A DNA stretch of 53,168 nucleotides from Actinomycetes bacterium (GTDB taxonomy: Bacteria > Actinomycetota > Actinomycetes > Actinomycetales > Actinomycetaceae): positions 1 through 53,168 of the forward strand of contig JAEWEQ010000079.1 of NCBI GenBank assembly GCA_023389315.1, given 5' to 3'. A program made the translations under genes and the position numbers. The notes below the pieces were generated by a model. The model was not told where the DNA came from. It made no database searches and saw nothing but the letters and a program-made list of their open reading frames with translations. Below, in pieces: positions 17,570-25,720 of this stretch (its first letter is position 1; each line of letters starts with the position of its first letter).

Positions 17570-18643
17570 AGTGCCTGCGACCTTATTGAAATCCCCTGCC
17601 AGTCTTTGCCACTCCACGCTGCCCGCGTGTTGGAAGCCATCGATCGTATTTTGGTCTACCGCACTCCCTTGACCCACGGCTTCCGCGGCATCACGGTGCG
17701 CGACGGCCTGATCCTGCGCGGACCGGCAGGATGGGCGGAAGCCTCACCATTTTGGGATTACGACGCCGCTGAAAGCGCCACCTGGCTGCGGGGCGCCATT
17801 CTTGACGCCACCTACGAAAGTGCCCCCCTAAAACGCCAGCGCATCCCCGTCAACGCCACCATTCCGGTGGTTGAGCCTCAGCGCGCTGCGGAACTGGTGC
17901 GCTCCAGCGGGGGATGCTCCACCGTGAAAGTGAAGGTCGCTGATCCACGCTCAACCCTGGCGCAAGACTGCGCGCGCGTGGAAGCGGTACGCACCGCCCT
18001 CGTGGAAAATCTGCCAACTGGGCAACGCGGTAACATCCGCGTCGATGCCAACACCGCGTGGGAACGCGAGGAGGCAGTAGCCGCCATCTCGCAGTTAGAC
18101 CGCGCAGCTGGCGGCCTGGAATACGTGGAGCAGCCGTGCGCCTCAGTAGAGGACTTGGCGTGGGTGCGGCGAAAAGCTGAGGTTCCAATCGCGGCCGATG
18201 AGTCGGTGCGTCGGGCCAGCGATCCGTTGGCGGTGGCGCGCGCTGAGGCCGCGGACCTGCTGGTGGTTAAGGTCCAACCCCTGGGTGGTAGCGAACGAGT
18301 GCGGCGCATCGTGTCCGAAACGGGGTTGCCGGTGGTGGTTTCCTCCGCACTGGATTCATCGGTGGGCTTAGCCAACGCTGCCCGCTGCGCCGCCACTTTG
18401 GACGAGCTGCCCTACGCCTGCGGGCTGGGGACCGCGCGCCTGCTCGAAGGTGACGTCACTCGCCGGCGCGTGCTTTCCGAAAACGGCTCCATTGCGGTGT
18501 CCGGACCCACGGTTGACGAGGACGAGGTGCGAGCGGTGGAAAGTGAAACGGACGCTGACCTGGTGGCCCGGTGGGTGCGTCGGTTGGAGCAGATGGCCGT
18601 GCATATTGATCCGGCGGCAAAGGTTGAGGGGGCAGTGAAATGA
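17567..18643 (+). CDS. menC: o-succinylbenzoate synthase
   Basis: Enolase-superfamily dehydratase that turns SHCHC into o-succinylbenzoate. From GTG 17567 it has 358 residues. The frame is open further upstream to 17216, but that part overlaps the divergent gene and looks unlike MenC. Recognisable segments: TPLTHGFRGITVRDGLILRG (family N-terminus), the TVKVKV motif with the catalytic lysine (about residue 125), metal-binding Asp in IRVDANTAW, Glu in GLEYVEQPC and Asp in IAADESVR, then VVKVQPLGG with the second lysine. The first 25 or so residues exceed the mycobacterial homologue, so the start may lie slightly downstream. It overlaps menD by 4 bp (ATGA). Confidence 0.92.
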   Translation: MSACDLIEIPCQSLPLHAARVLEAIDRILVYRTPLTHGFRGITVRDGLILRGPAGWAEASPFWDYDAAESATWLRGAILDATYESAPLKRQRIPVNATIPVVEPQRAAELVRSSGGCSTVKVKVADPRSTLAQDCARVEAVRTALVENLPTGQRGNIRVDANTAWEREEAVAAISQLDRAAGGLEYVEQPCASVEDLAWVRRKAEVPIAADESVRRASDPLAVARAEAADLLVVKVQPLGGSERVRRIVSETGLPVVVSSALDSSVGLANAARCAATLDELPYACGLGTARLLEGDVTRRRVLSENGSIAVSGPTVDEDEVRAVESETDADLVARWVRRLEQMAVHIDPAAKVEGAVK

Positions 18644-20760
18644 CAGCAGTGGTGGACAGCTTCGCGATTTTCGACGCGCTCATCGGCGCGGGAGTGCGCC
18701 GCGTCGTGGTCTGCCCCGGATCTCGCAGCGCCCCCCTGGCCTACGCTGCGGCCGCTTGGGAAGCAGCCGGCGGGGTGCGCGTGCACACCATGATTGACGA
18801 ACGTGCCGCCGGGTTCTTTGCCCTGGGGTTGGCGCGCGCCACCGGGAGCCCCGCGGCGGTGGTGATGACTTCCGGCACGGCGCCTTCGCACTTGCATCCG
18901 GCGGTCATTGAAGCCGCCCACACCGGTACTCCGCTACTGGTGGTGTCGGCGGACCGGCCCTGGCAAATGCAGGGGGTGGGAGCGTCCCAAACCACGCCCC
19001 AAGCAGGGCTATTTACCGCCCACGCGCGCCGCCAGCTCAACCTGCCGGCGGGCCTGGGGGTGAGTTTTGGGGACGATGAGTCCCTCAAAGCGGTGCGAAA
19101 TGTGGTGGGCCGGGCGGCGGTGGTGGCGCGGCGCGGGCCGGTGCACATTAACGTGTCGTTTAACGATCCGCTCTACCCGGTTGGGGATATTCCGCCTGCG
19201 TGCGCCTGCGGTGCCGCTGCAGTTTCGGCGAGGACGGGTGGTGAGGCAGGTGCCCTTGCTTCGCTGGTTGGCGGTGGAGTCAAAACTTCGCCCTCCAGTA
19301 GTGAATTTGCCGATGACACCCCGCCGGACACCGGTACAGAGTTGCCAGTTACCCTCGAGCGGTTAACGCAGTGGGCGAGGCTGCGACTAGCTGCGCCTGG
19401 TTTTACGCAGCCGTTTGTGCTGGCGACATCCGGTATCGCGCGCCCGTTTGATCGAGTATCGACCGTGGGTGCGAACACGGCAGCGGGCGTATCAGGAGTT
19501 GGCATGGATTCCGGCGCGGTGGCCGATACCGCATGTGTGCCGATGAACATCTCAACGGCGGCGCGCGCCAGCGAAGTGCTGGATTTGGACGCCCGCACGG
19601 TGATCATCGCCGCTGACCGTGGCTACCAGGGTGGTCTCGCGGCGCACGCCGGCACACCCGCGCAACGGCAGGCTGAGGCGGACGCTGCACTCGGCGATCC
19701 CCTGGCATCCAGCCTGGCACGAAACTCCCAGCGCCAGCATGGCGCGGGCGATCGCCAAGGTGGCGCCCTCGTGGCTGGTTTCTCCGCTGACCTCGCGGGG
19801 ACGCTCGCCGCCCAACTGGGTGCCCCCGTCCTCGCTGAACCCTCCTCCGGCGTGAAGAACTCCGACCAGTACTGTCCTCACCAGCAACAAGTCCTCACCC
19901 GCTGGGGCAGCGAAATACAGCAAGCTATCGTGGTGGGCACGCCCTCGCTGTCGCGCCCGGTTGGCCGCCTGCTGGCACGCAGCGACGTGCGAGTAGTGGT
20001 TATTGCGGACACGACTGACCCTCAGCGACCGTGGCCGGACGTAACCGGAAACGCATCTGCCATCATCGAAGCAATAGAAATTGATAGGACATTGAGTGCG
20101 AGCGTCCAGCAGTGGGGCGAAGGACTAATATCGCGAGCCCGAGCCATTACTGCGGAACTGAGCGGGACCGCCCTCGTGCCCGGAATGGGAGTGGCGCGGG
20201 CAGTGTGGGACTCGCTTGGGGGAGGGGAAATTCTCCTCGCGGGAGCTTCAAATGCTGTGCGTTACCTGGATTTAGTGGCCGCCAAACCGCCGGCTGGTTG
20301 GGTTGTAGCCAACCGGGGGCAGGCAGGAATCGATGGCACCATTGCTACTGCGCGCGGCCTGCATGCCGGCAGTGGGAAACCGGTGCACGTACTACTGGGT
20401 GACATGACGCTACTGCATGACGTGGGGTCATTGGCACTGGCGGAAGATGAATGTCCGGACATTGACGTGGTCGTGATTGACGACGGAGGGGCGCAGATTT
20501 TCCGTTCTCTCGAACACGGACGCGCCGCCACTGAATCGACCTATCGCGAACTATTCCAAATGGAGCGTGGCGTGAACTACGCTCACTTGGCAGCGGCCTT
20601 CGGGTGGCAATATTGCGACCTGGATTGGGAAAAGGACGGCGAAGCGGGGCTGGCAAACGAGCTGGACCGATACCGCGGTGGGCCGCGTCTGGTGCGAGTG
20701 CGCTGCGACCACAGTCGGGTAGGGGAGCAACTGCGCCAGGTACTCGCACGCGCGCAGTGA
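18640..20760 (+). CDS. menD: SEPHCHC synthase MenD
   Basis: Thiamine-diphosphate enzyme that adds a succinyl semialdehyde unit from 2-oxoglutarate to isochorismate, the first committed step of menaquinone synthesis. Family marks: VVCPGSRSAPLAYAA and MIDERAAGFFALGLARATG near the N-terminus with the catalytic Glu, VVMTSGTAPSHLHPAVIEA, and the C-terminal ThDP/Mg region LLGDMTLLHDVGSL with VVIDDGGAQIF. At 706 residues it is well over the 550-570 of typical MenD. The extra length is in the middle domain (about residues 190-400), where Gly/Ala/Ser-rich stretches interrupt the fold. It overlaps menC by 4 bp and is followed by 222 bp before the HtrA gene. Confidence 0.95.
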   Translation: MTAVVDSFAIFDALIGAGVRRVVVCPGSRSAPLAYAAAAWEAAGGVRVHTMIDERAAGFFALGLARATGSPAAVVMTSGTAPSHLHPAVIEAAHTGTPLLVVSADRPWQMQGVGASQTTPQAGLFTAHARRQLNLPAGLGVSFGDDESLKAVRNVVGRAAVVARRGPVHINVSFNDPLYPVGDIPPACACGAAAVSARTGGEAGALASLVGGGVKTSPSSSEFADDTPPDTGTELPVTLERLTQWARLRLAAPGFTQPFVLATSGIARPFDRVSTVGANTAAGVSGVGMDSGAVADTACVPMNISTAARASEVLDLDARTVIIAADRGYQGGLAAHAGTPAQRQAEADAALGDPLASSLARNSQRQHGAGDRQGGALVAGFSADLAGTLAAQLGAPVLAEPSSGVKNSDQYCPHQQQVLTRWGSEIQQAIVVGTPSLSRPVGRLLARSDVRVVVIADTTDPQRPWPDVTGNASAIIEAIEIDRTLSASVQQWGEGLISRARAITAELSGTALVPGMGVARAVWDSLGGGEILLAGASNAVRYLDLVAAKPPAGWVVANRGQAGIDGTIATARGLHAGSGKPVHVLLGDMTLLHDVGSLALAEDECPDIDVVVIDDGGAQIFRSLEHGRAATESTYRELFQMERGVNYAHLAAAFGWQYCDLDWEKDGEAGLANELDRYRGGPRLVRVRCDHSRVGEQLRQVLARAQ

Positions 20761-20982
20761 CGATGGGTGAGGACGTCGCTATGGTTTCCAGAAGACGTCC
20801 AGCAAACGTCAAGAAGAGTGTCAGAGCGCGGGTGAAACATAACCGGTGAAGCAAGGGCCGTCACCGCGATCGCAAACGTGTGTGACCTCAGTTAGGGTTA
20901 AAAGACACGCGAGTGCGTCGCGTTGGCGGTTAGCGCGTGAAGAATCGTAAAGGCAGTTTCGCCGCACATGAGGAGAGCAAGT

Positions 20983-22554
20983 ATGGACCCGCGTTCCGAA
21001 CAGAACAGCGACCAACCGGAACAGTCACCGGCAGGTACTGAACCGCAGCCATCCACTTGGGGTGCTCCTGCGGGAGTGCCCCCGCGAGCCAGCGCATATG
21101 GGCAGGCTGGTTCGCAGGGCGACGCGCAATCTGGCGGCTACCCACCGGCGGGAGGCTCTGGCCAGCCCGGCGAATACGGCCAGTCTGCGCAGTACCGTCA
21201 GCCTGGCGAGTACGGCCAACCCGGCTCGGAACCCAGCGGGCAACCCAGCGGCTACGGCCAACCCAGCGGGCAACCCGGCCCGCAACCCAGCCCCCAGGCA
21301 CCCGCCTACGGCATCCCTGTTAGCGTTAACGGCGCCGACGCCCAAGGCGGCAATACCGGACCACTGCGAACGAAACGTTCCATCTTCCGAACCCTGCTGA
21401 CCGTCCTCGCCGTCCTAATCGGACTGTCCCTGGCACTGGCGCTCACCGGTTTGGGACTGTATTTCTCAACCTCTTCCACCTCCGCGCACAAACGCGAAAT
21501 CGCCAACCAACCACAGTCGACTACCACCGCCCCGCTAGCTGGGCGAGCGTCCTCGGCACCGGACTGGGAAGCCGTTTCTGAAGCGGTGCGCCCAGCGACC
21601 GTCTCCATCCAGGTGCGCGTCGGCAACGGCGGGGATTCCGGGTCCGGCGTGCTGTGGGACAACGCCGGGCACGTGGTCACCAACTATCACGTGGTGGCCG
21701 ACGCCAACGGTGCCGACACGGTAACCGTGATCCTCAACGACGGGCGCCTGTACCATGCCGAGGTGGTCGGATCCGACCCCACCACCGACCTGGCAGTGCT
21801 CAAACTGCAGGGCGCACCCAACGACCTGGTGGCCGCCAACTTCGGTAGCTCGGCCGAGCTGAAAGTCGGGCAAGCGGTGATGGCGATCGGCTCCCCGCTG
21901 GGACTGGATGACACCGTGACCACCGGGATTATTTCCGCCCTCGACCGGCCGGTAGCGGTGAAAACCGCGGTGCCGCGCGGGGATAGCAGCGGAATCGCGC
22001 CGGAACTGCCGTTCGGTGGTCAGGCCCAGAACGAACCAGAACCGGTGATCACCAACGCCATCCAAGTGGACGCCTCCATCAACCCGGGCAACTCTGGCGG
22101 CCCGCTGTTTGACGACTCTGGTCGAGTTATCGGCATCAACTCCTCGATCGCGTCCATGGGGAGGGCAGAAGACTCGGCCGGGTCCATTGGTTTGGGGTTC
22201 GCCATTCCCGTTGACTTGGTGAAGAACGTCGCCACGCAGCTGATCGAAAAGGGCCAAGTCGCGCACGGACAACTCGGGGTGCGGGTCGGCACCGCGCCGG
22301 TGAAGGTCGGTTCCGAATCCCGCTTAGGCGTGCAGGTTGGCTCCGTCAACAGTGGTAGTGGGGCCGCTCAAGCTGGGCTGAGAGAAGGCGATTTCATCAT
22401 CAAGATTGACGGCAAAGACGTGCGCAGCGCGCGGTCCCTCATCGGCTACGTGCGCCGCTACTTGGCGGGCGAAACCGTGACCTTAACGATCGTCCGCGAC
22501 GGGACCACCCAGGAAGTTCCCGTGCAGTTGGGATCGCTAGAGCCGGGCGCCTAA
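20983..22554 (+). CDS. HtrA/DegP-like S1C serine protease with PDZ domain
   Basis: Membrane-anchored extracytoplasmic protease of envelope quality control. From ATG 20983, preceded by GAGGAGAG, it has 523 residues; an ATG at 20968 is also in frame. The cytoplasmic N-terminus (about 1-120) is Pro/Gln/Gly-rich with YGQPSGQP-type repeats. A membrane helix follows (LLTVLAVLIGLSLALALTGL, about 140-160), then a trypsin-fold domain with His in TNYHVVADA, Asp in TTDLAVLKL and Ser in INPGNSGGPLF, then a PDZ domain (about 420-515). It stands alone between menD and menF and ends at a strong terminator. Actinobacterial HtrA/PepD proteins have this layout. No sigma-E-like box is obvious upstream. Confidence 0.94.
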   Translation: MDPRSEQNSDQPEQSPAGTEPQPSTWGAPAGVPPRASAYGQAGSQGDAQSGGYPPAGGSGQPGEYGQSAQYRQPGEYGQPGSEPSGQPSGYGQPSGQPGPQPSPQAPAYGIPVSVNGADAQGGNTGPLRTKRSIFRTLLTVLAVLIGLSLALALTGLGLYFSTSSTSAHKREIANQPQSTTTAPLAGRASSAPDWEAVSEAVRPATVSIQVRVGNGGDSGSGVLWDNAGHVVTNYHVVADANGADTVTVILNDGRLYHAEVVGSDPTTDLAVLKLQGAPNDLVAANFGSSAELKVGQAVMAIGSPLGLDDTVTTGIISALDRPVAVKTAVPRGDSSGIAPELPFGGQAQNEPEPVITNAIQVDASINPGNSGGPLFDDSGRVIGINSSIASMGRAEDSAGSIGLGFAIPVDLVKNVATQLIEKGQVAHGQLGVRVGTAPVKVGSESRLGVQVGSVNSGSGAAQAGLREGDFIIKIDGKDVRSARSLIGYVRRYLAGETVTLTIVRDGTTQEVPVQLGSLEPGA

Positions 22555-22565
22555 TTTCACGAGGA

Positions 22566-22606
22566 CGGGGCTGCCACCTTCCGCATGAGGGTGGCAGCCC
22601 CGTTTT
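22566..22606 (+). terminator. Rho-independent terminator after the HtrA gene
   Basis: Perfect 13-bp stem CGGGGCTGCCACC (22566-22578) with 22590-22602, 11-nt loop, then TTTT. A CGAGGACG octamer (22560-22567) runs into the left arm. The remaining 120 bp before menF show nothing further. Confidence 0.92.
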
Positions 22607-22726
22607 GGTGCGGTGGGTTGGTTAGCTGTGGGCGGGTATAGGTCGCGCGGACGGCTGCGTGGGTTCGCGCCCACCGTTTCGAACCGTTGTGTTTTGGCCG
22701 GGCGTCGGTGGCGCGTATGGCGCGGA

Positions 22727-24220
22727 CTATTTAACCCCCAGCGTTTCCAGCATCGCCGCCATCTTTGCCTGCGTCTCGGCTAGCTCCGCATCTGGATCGG
22801 AGTTAGGCATGATGCCGCCGCCAGCAAACAGTCGGATGTTATGGGCACTGGTATCGACTTGCCCGCAGCGCAGTGCGATCGCGCATGCGCCGCCCCCGCG
22901 CGCATCCATCCACCCGACGGGCCCGGTATAGCGGCCCCGGTCGGTGCGCTCAAACGCGGCGAGGATCTCGAAGGCTTCCTGCGTGGGAGTGCCACACACC
23001 GCGGCAGAGGGGTGCAGTTGGGAGAGCACGTCGCACAACCCCCGCCACGACTCCAACTGACCGCTAATGTCGGTAGCCAGGTGCGACACGTGGGACAGGT
23101 CTAAAAGGAATGGCTCGGGGTCGACATCCAGGCGCCGTGTCATGGACTCCAAAGCTCCCGTCACCGAGGACACGGCGAGGGCGTGTTCCTCCCGGTCCTT
23201 CGCGGAACGCAGTAGCTGGGCGCCTTCACCGGGGCGGCAAGTGCCAGCCAAGACTCGTGAGTGCACCTCATTGCCGCGCACGGACGCGAGCATTTCCGGG
23301 GAAGCCCCTACCAGACCGGCAACTGCGAACACCCAGCAGCTGGGATTGTTTTGTGCCAACGAGGACGCCAACTGCGAAACCTCAAAGCGGGCCGAGGAAT
23401 GTACCCGCAGATCACGAGACATCACCACTTTTTGCGCGTGGCCGCCCTTTATCTCCGCGATCACTTCCGCCACTGCGCGGCGCCATTGGGAGCGGCGCAT
23501 AGTGCCGGGAGTGAGTTCAACTGCGTGGGTGTCGTCCGCTGCTTCGCGGCCCTGGGAGTGGGGGAGGGCGGGGGAGACGGTAGTGCCCGCAGGCTTGCTT
23601 CCGAGGCCCTCGCCAGCCGTCGTTTCCGGGGCAGGGCGGGCCACGTCCTCGCTAACGGTTACATTCGCGTCGCCGACGCTGGCTTCCAGCACAAACCAAC
23701 GCCCATCAAACTGAATCCAAGTGCGCCGCGGCAAAATCGCGACCGCCGGGGCGTGAGGGCCGAAACCAAACGAAATGAATGCGGTCGGTAGTGCCAACCC
23801 AGCGGCTTCGAGGGAATCTGTGACCCCGTCCTCGTCAACGAAAGAAGCATCTTCCACCAGCTTCTGCCAACGTCGCGACAAACGCATGAACTGGGGCTGC
23901 TGGCGGACCTGGTCGCCGGGCAGGTGGTCGCGGGAAGAAAGCATGCCGAGCACGTCCTCGCGACTGGGATTGGCCAGGACCGTGGTGGTGAGGGACTCAT
24001 CGACGACGACCTGCGGCGGGGCGGCGGGGGAGGCGACCAGTGCCACAGCGGCGCCCTCGCCAACTAAAGTAGGTTGACGATGCGAAGCGAAATCAGGGCC
24101 CGACCATACCGAAATCAGCTCGCTCGAATCCAAGGTGGCGAGCAGATCCGAAAAAGAACTCGGGGCCTGGGGAGCTGTCAACGCCGACAGGCGCAGGCGA
24201 AGAGGATCGAAAGTATGCAC
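22727..24220 (-). CDS. menF: Isochorismate synthase
   Basis: Converts chorismate to isochorismate, feeding MenD. It has 497 residues. The chorismate-binding domain fills the C-terminal half: QWRRAVAEVIAEIKGGHAQKVVMSRDL, WVFAVAGLVGASPEMLASVRG, VLAGTCRPGEGAQLL, the SHVSHLATDISGQL region, LHPSAAVCGTPTQEAFEIL, and the C-terminal GRYTGPVGWMDARGGGACAIALRCG. The sequence TPTQEA and the GTCRPG loop fit the MenF/EntC branch rather than anthranilate synthase. It starts at GTG 24220, 8 nt after TAGACT on the minus strand, so a leaderless or very short leader is possible. It is divergent from menG. Confidence 0.94.
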   Translation of the reverse strand: MHTFDPLRLRLSALTAPQAPSSFSDLLATLDSSELISVWSGPDFASHRQPTLVGEGAAVALVASPAAPPQVVVDESLTTTVLANPSREDVLGMLSSRDHLPGDQVRQQPQFMRLSRRWQKLVEDASFVDEDGVTDSLEAAGLALPTAFISFGFGPHAPAVAILPRRTWIQFDGRWFVLEASVGDANVTVSEDVARPAPETTAGEGLGSKPAGTTVSPALPHSQGREAADDTHAVELTPGTMRRSQWRRAVAEVIAEIKGGHAQKVVMSRDLRVHSSARFEVSQLASSLAQNNPSCWVFAVAGLVGASPEMLASVRGNEVHSRVLAGTCRPGEGAQLLRSAKDREEHALAVSSVTGALESMTRRLDVDPEPFLLDLSHVSHLATDISGQLESWRGLCDVLSQLHPSAAVCGTPTQEAFEILAAFERTDRGRYTGPVGWMDARGGGACAIALRCGQVDTSAHNIRLFAGGGIMPNSDPDAELAETQAKMAAMLETLGVK

Positions 24221-24333
24221 GGTTCACCAGTCTAGCGTCACCGGTAGGAAAAACCGGCACCGCGGTGAGTGAAGGGGTGGCCGCTAAGTGCTTGCTTTCA
24301 CACAAACGGCGCAACCGTGAGAATATGTATCTC

Positions 24334-25074
24334 ATGAAGGATGCGCACCAACCCCACGCGGTCACCCCGCCAGCCGTGGATGTGGATCGGGCCGGCCTAG
24401 ATAAAAAACCCGGCGAAATCGCCGGAATGTTCAACAAAGTGGCCCGCCGCTACGACCTCACCAACGAGGCGTTGACTTTGGGGCAGCTGCATATTTGGCG
24501 GCGCGCAACCCGCATGGCGTTGAATCCTCAGCCGGGTGAGCGCATCCTTGACCTGGCGGCCGGGACTGGGTCTTCCACTGCTGCGCTGGCGCAGAGCGGA
24601 GCCGAAGTGGTGGCCTGCGACCTGTCCGAAGGCATGATCGAAGTTGGTCGCAAACGGCATCCTGAACTGGAGTTCGTCCAAGGCGACGCCACCAATCTGC
24701 CGTTCCCGGACGCCAGTTTCGACTCCGCTACGATTTCCTTCGGATTGCGCAATGTGGTTGACACGCGCAAAGCGTTGGAAGAGATGGCGCGCGTGGTCAA
24801 GCCCGGTGGTCGGTTGGTGATCTGCGAGGTTTCCCACCCGAGTTGGCGTCCCTTGAAAGTCGGGTACGACTTCTATTTGAGGCAGGTGCTCACCCGGATT
24901 GCGCAGATGCTTTCTTCCGACGGCGCGGCCTACGACTATTTGATTGAGTCCATTAAGGACTGGCCCGACCAGGTGGTGCTGGGTCGGTTGATTGGCGAGT
25001 GCGGGTGGACCCACGTGCAGTACCGCAACTTCACCGGAGGGATCGTAGCCATCCACCGTGCGGTGCGGGAATGA
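24334..25074 (+). CDS. menG: Demethylmenaquinone methyltransferase
   Basis: SAM-dependent C-methyltransferase that converts demethylmenaquinone to menaquinone, the last ring step. From ATG 24334 it has 246 residues; an in-frame GTG at 24265 gives a longer form with no similarity to the family. Motifs: GMFNKVARRYDLTNEALTLG (UbiE family signature 1), the SAM loop ILDLAAGTGSSTAAL (about residues 73-87), acidic residue in VVACDLSEGM, and signature 2 near VDTRKALEEMARVVKPGGRL. GAATAT (24321-24326) lies 7 nt before the ATG. It is divergent from menF and followed by a repeat-rich gap. Confidence 0.95.
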   Translation: MKDAHQPHAVTPPAVDVDRAGLDKKPGEIAGMFNKVARRYDLTNEALTLGQLHIWRRATRMALNPQPGERILDLAAGTGSSTAALAQSGAEVVACDLSEGMIEVGRKRHPELEFVQGDATNLPFPDASFDSATISFGLRNVVDTRKALEEMARVVKPGGRLVICEVSHPSWRPLKVGYDFYLRQVLTRIAQMLSSDGAAYDYLIESIKDWPDQVVLGRLIGECGWTHVQYRNFTGGIVAIHRAVRE

Positions 25075-25163
25075 TCGATAGGTTCGCCAGGCAACACGCC
25101 CTTTCCTCTAAACACTGCCAGCCCCTCTAAACACTGCCAGCCCCGCCGCGCTTGCCCTGTTTT

Positions 25164-25223
25164 CCCATCGTGAGGTGTTAGGCCAGTTTTCTTGTCGAAG
25201 TTGGCTTAGTTGCTCACGGTGGT
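25164..25223 (+). repeat. Dispersed palindrome, copy 1
   Basis: Outer arms CCATCGTGAG and CTCACGGTGG pair over 10 bp with one U-G wobble. Inner arms TAGGCCA and TGGCTTA pair over 7 bp with one wobble. It belongs to a family of seven copies in this window. Confidence 0.85.
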
Positions 25224-25253
25224 TCTGCTTTGCTCGCCGCGTCCTCCCTGGTT

Positions 25254-25316
25254 TCCCATCGTGAGGTATTTGGTCAGTTTTCGTGTCAATGTTGGCTTAG
25301 TTGCTCACGGTGGTGG
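25254..25316 (+). repeat. Dispersed palindrome, copy 2
   Basis: Same outer arms as copy 1 (CCATCGTGAG / CTCACGGTGG). The inner left arm is degenerate (TTTGGTCA). It lies 31 bp after copy 1 in the same orientation and is followed by GGGTGGTG and then a CGTCCTCG octamer, as copies 3 and 4 are. Confidence 0.85.
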
Positions 25317-25577
25317 ATTTCGCGAGGGCGGGTGGTGCTTTGGGGTGGGCCCCGTCCTCGGGAAATAAAGCCTGGGTAAAGCGAAACCAGCGTCAACTTA
25401 AGATCTGATTAGAAAAGAAACCTTCGCAGATACCGAATCGACGTCGCACCGAGCAACGAACCAGCCGGTGCGAAAATGTGGCGAGCGAAATACGTGACGC
25501 TCGCGTAATCAAATACGATCCTTGCTAGGCCGGAAAAGTGCCCGATTTGTGAGGAAAACCGCGCTAATAGTCGCTCG

Positions 25578-25608
25578 TTGCACAGGCGTGCGCATTCCCC
25601 GGTAGGGT
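25578..25608 (+). promoter_or_regulatory. Candidate promoter of the menJ-like gene
   Basis: TTGCAC (25578-25583) and TAGGGT (25603-25608) are separated by 19 nt. Transcription would begin near 25615, about 105 nt before the reductase start and at or next to a short ATG frame. Confidence 0.45.
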
Positions 25609-25617
25609 AGAGGAGGT

Positions 25618-25698
25618 ATGCCGAGTGTGACCTTGGCCCGACTGTGTCTGGAGCCACCGAAATATTTGGCATGTCAAACTCTCAACCGGCGAGCCTAA
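25618..25698 (+). CDS. Possible 26-residue upstream ORF
   Basis: ATG at 25618 opens a 26-codon frame (MPSVTLARLCLEPPKYLACQ and six more residues) ending in TAA at 25698, 22 bp before the reductase start. AGGAGG lies only 1 nt before the ATG, which is too close for a normal ribosome site, but the ATG is 9 nt after the TAGGGT box, so it could be translated from a near-leaderless mRNA. It may equally be chance. If translated, it would be a leader peptide for the reductase gene. Confidence 0.25.
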   Translation: MPSVTLARLCLEPPKYLACQTLNRRA

Positions 25699-25720
25699 AA
25701 CACAAGTAGGGGAGGAAAGC

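Larger units (their letters stand above)
25075..25720. other. Repeat-rich intergenic region before the reductase gene
   Basis: This 646-bp gap holds two tandem copies of a short unit, CTCTAAACACTGCCAGCCCC (25106-25142 region), two copies of the dispersed palindrome (listed separately), one CGTCCTCG octamer at about 25348, an AT-richer stretch (25365-25560) with no recognisable element, and a promoter-like site near 25578-25608. Confidence 0.7.
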
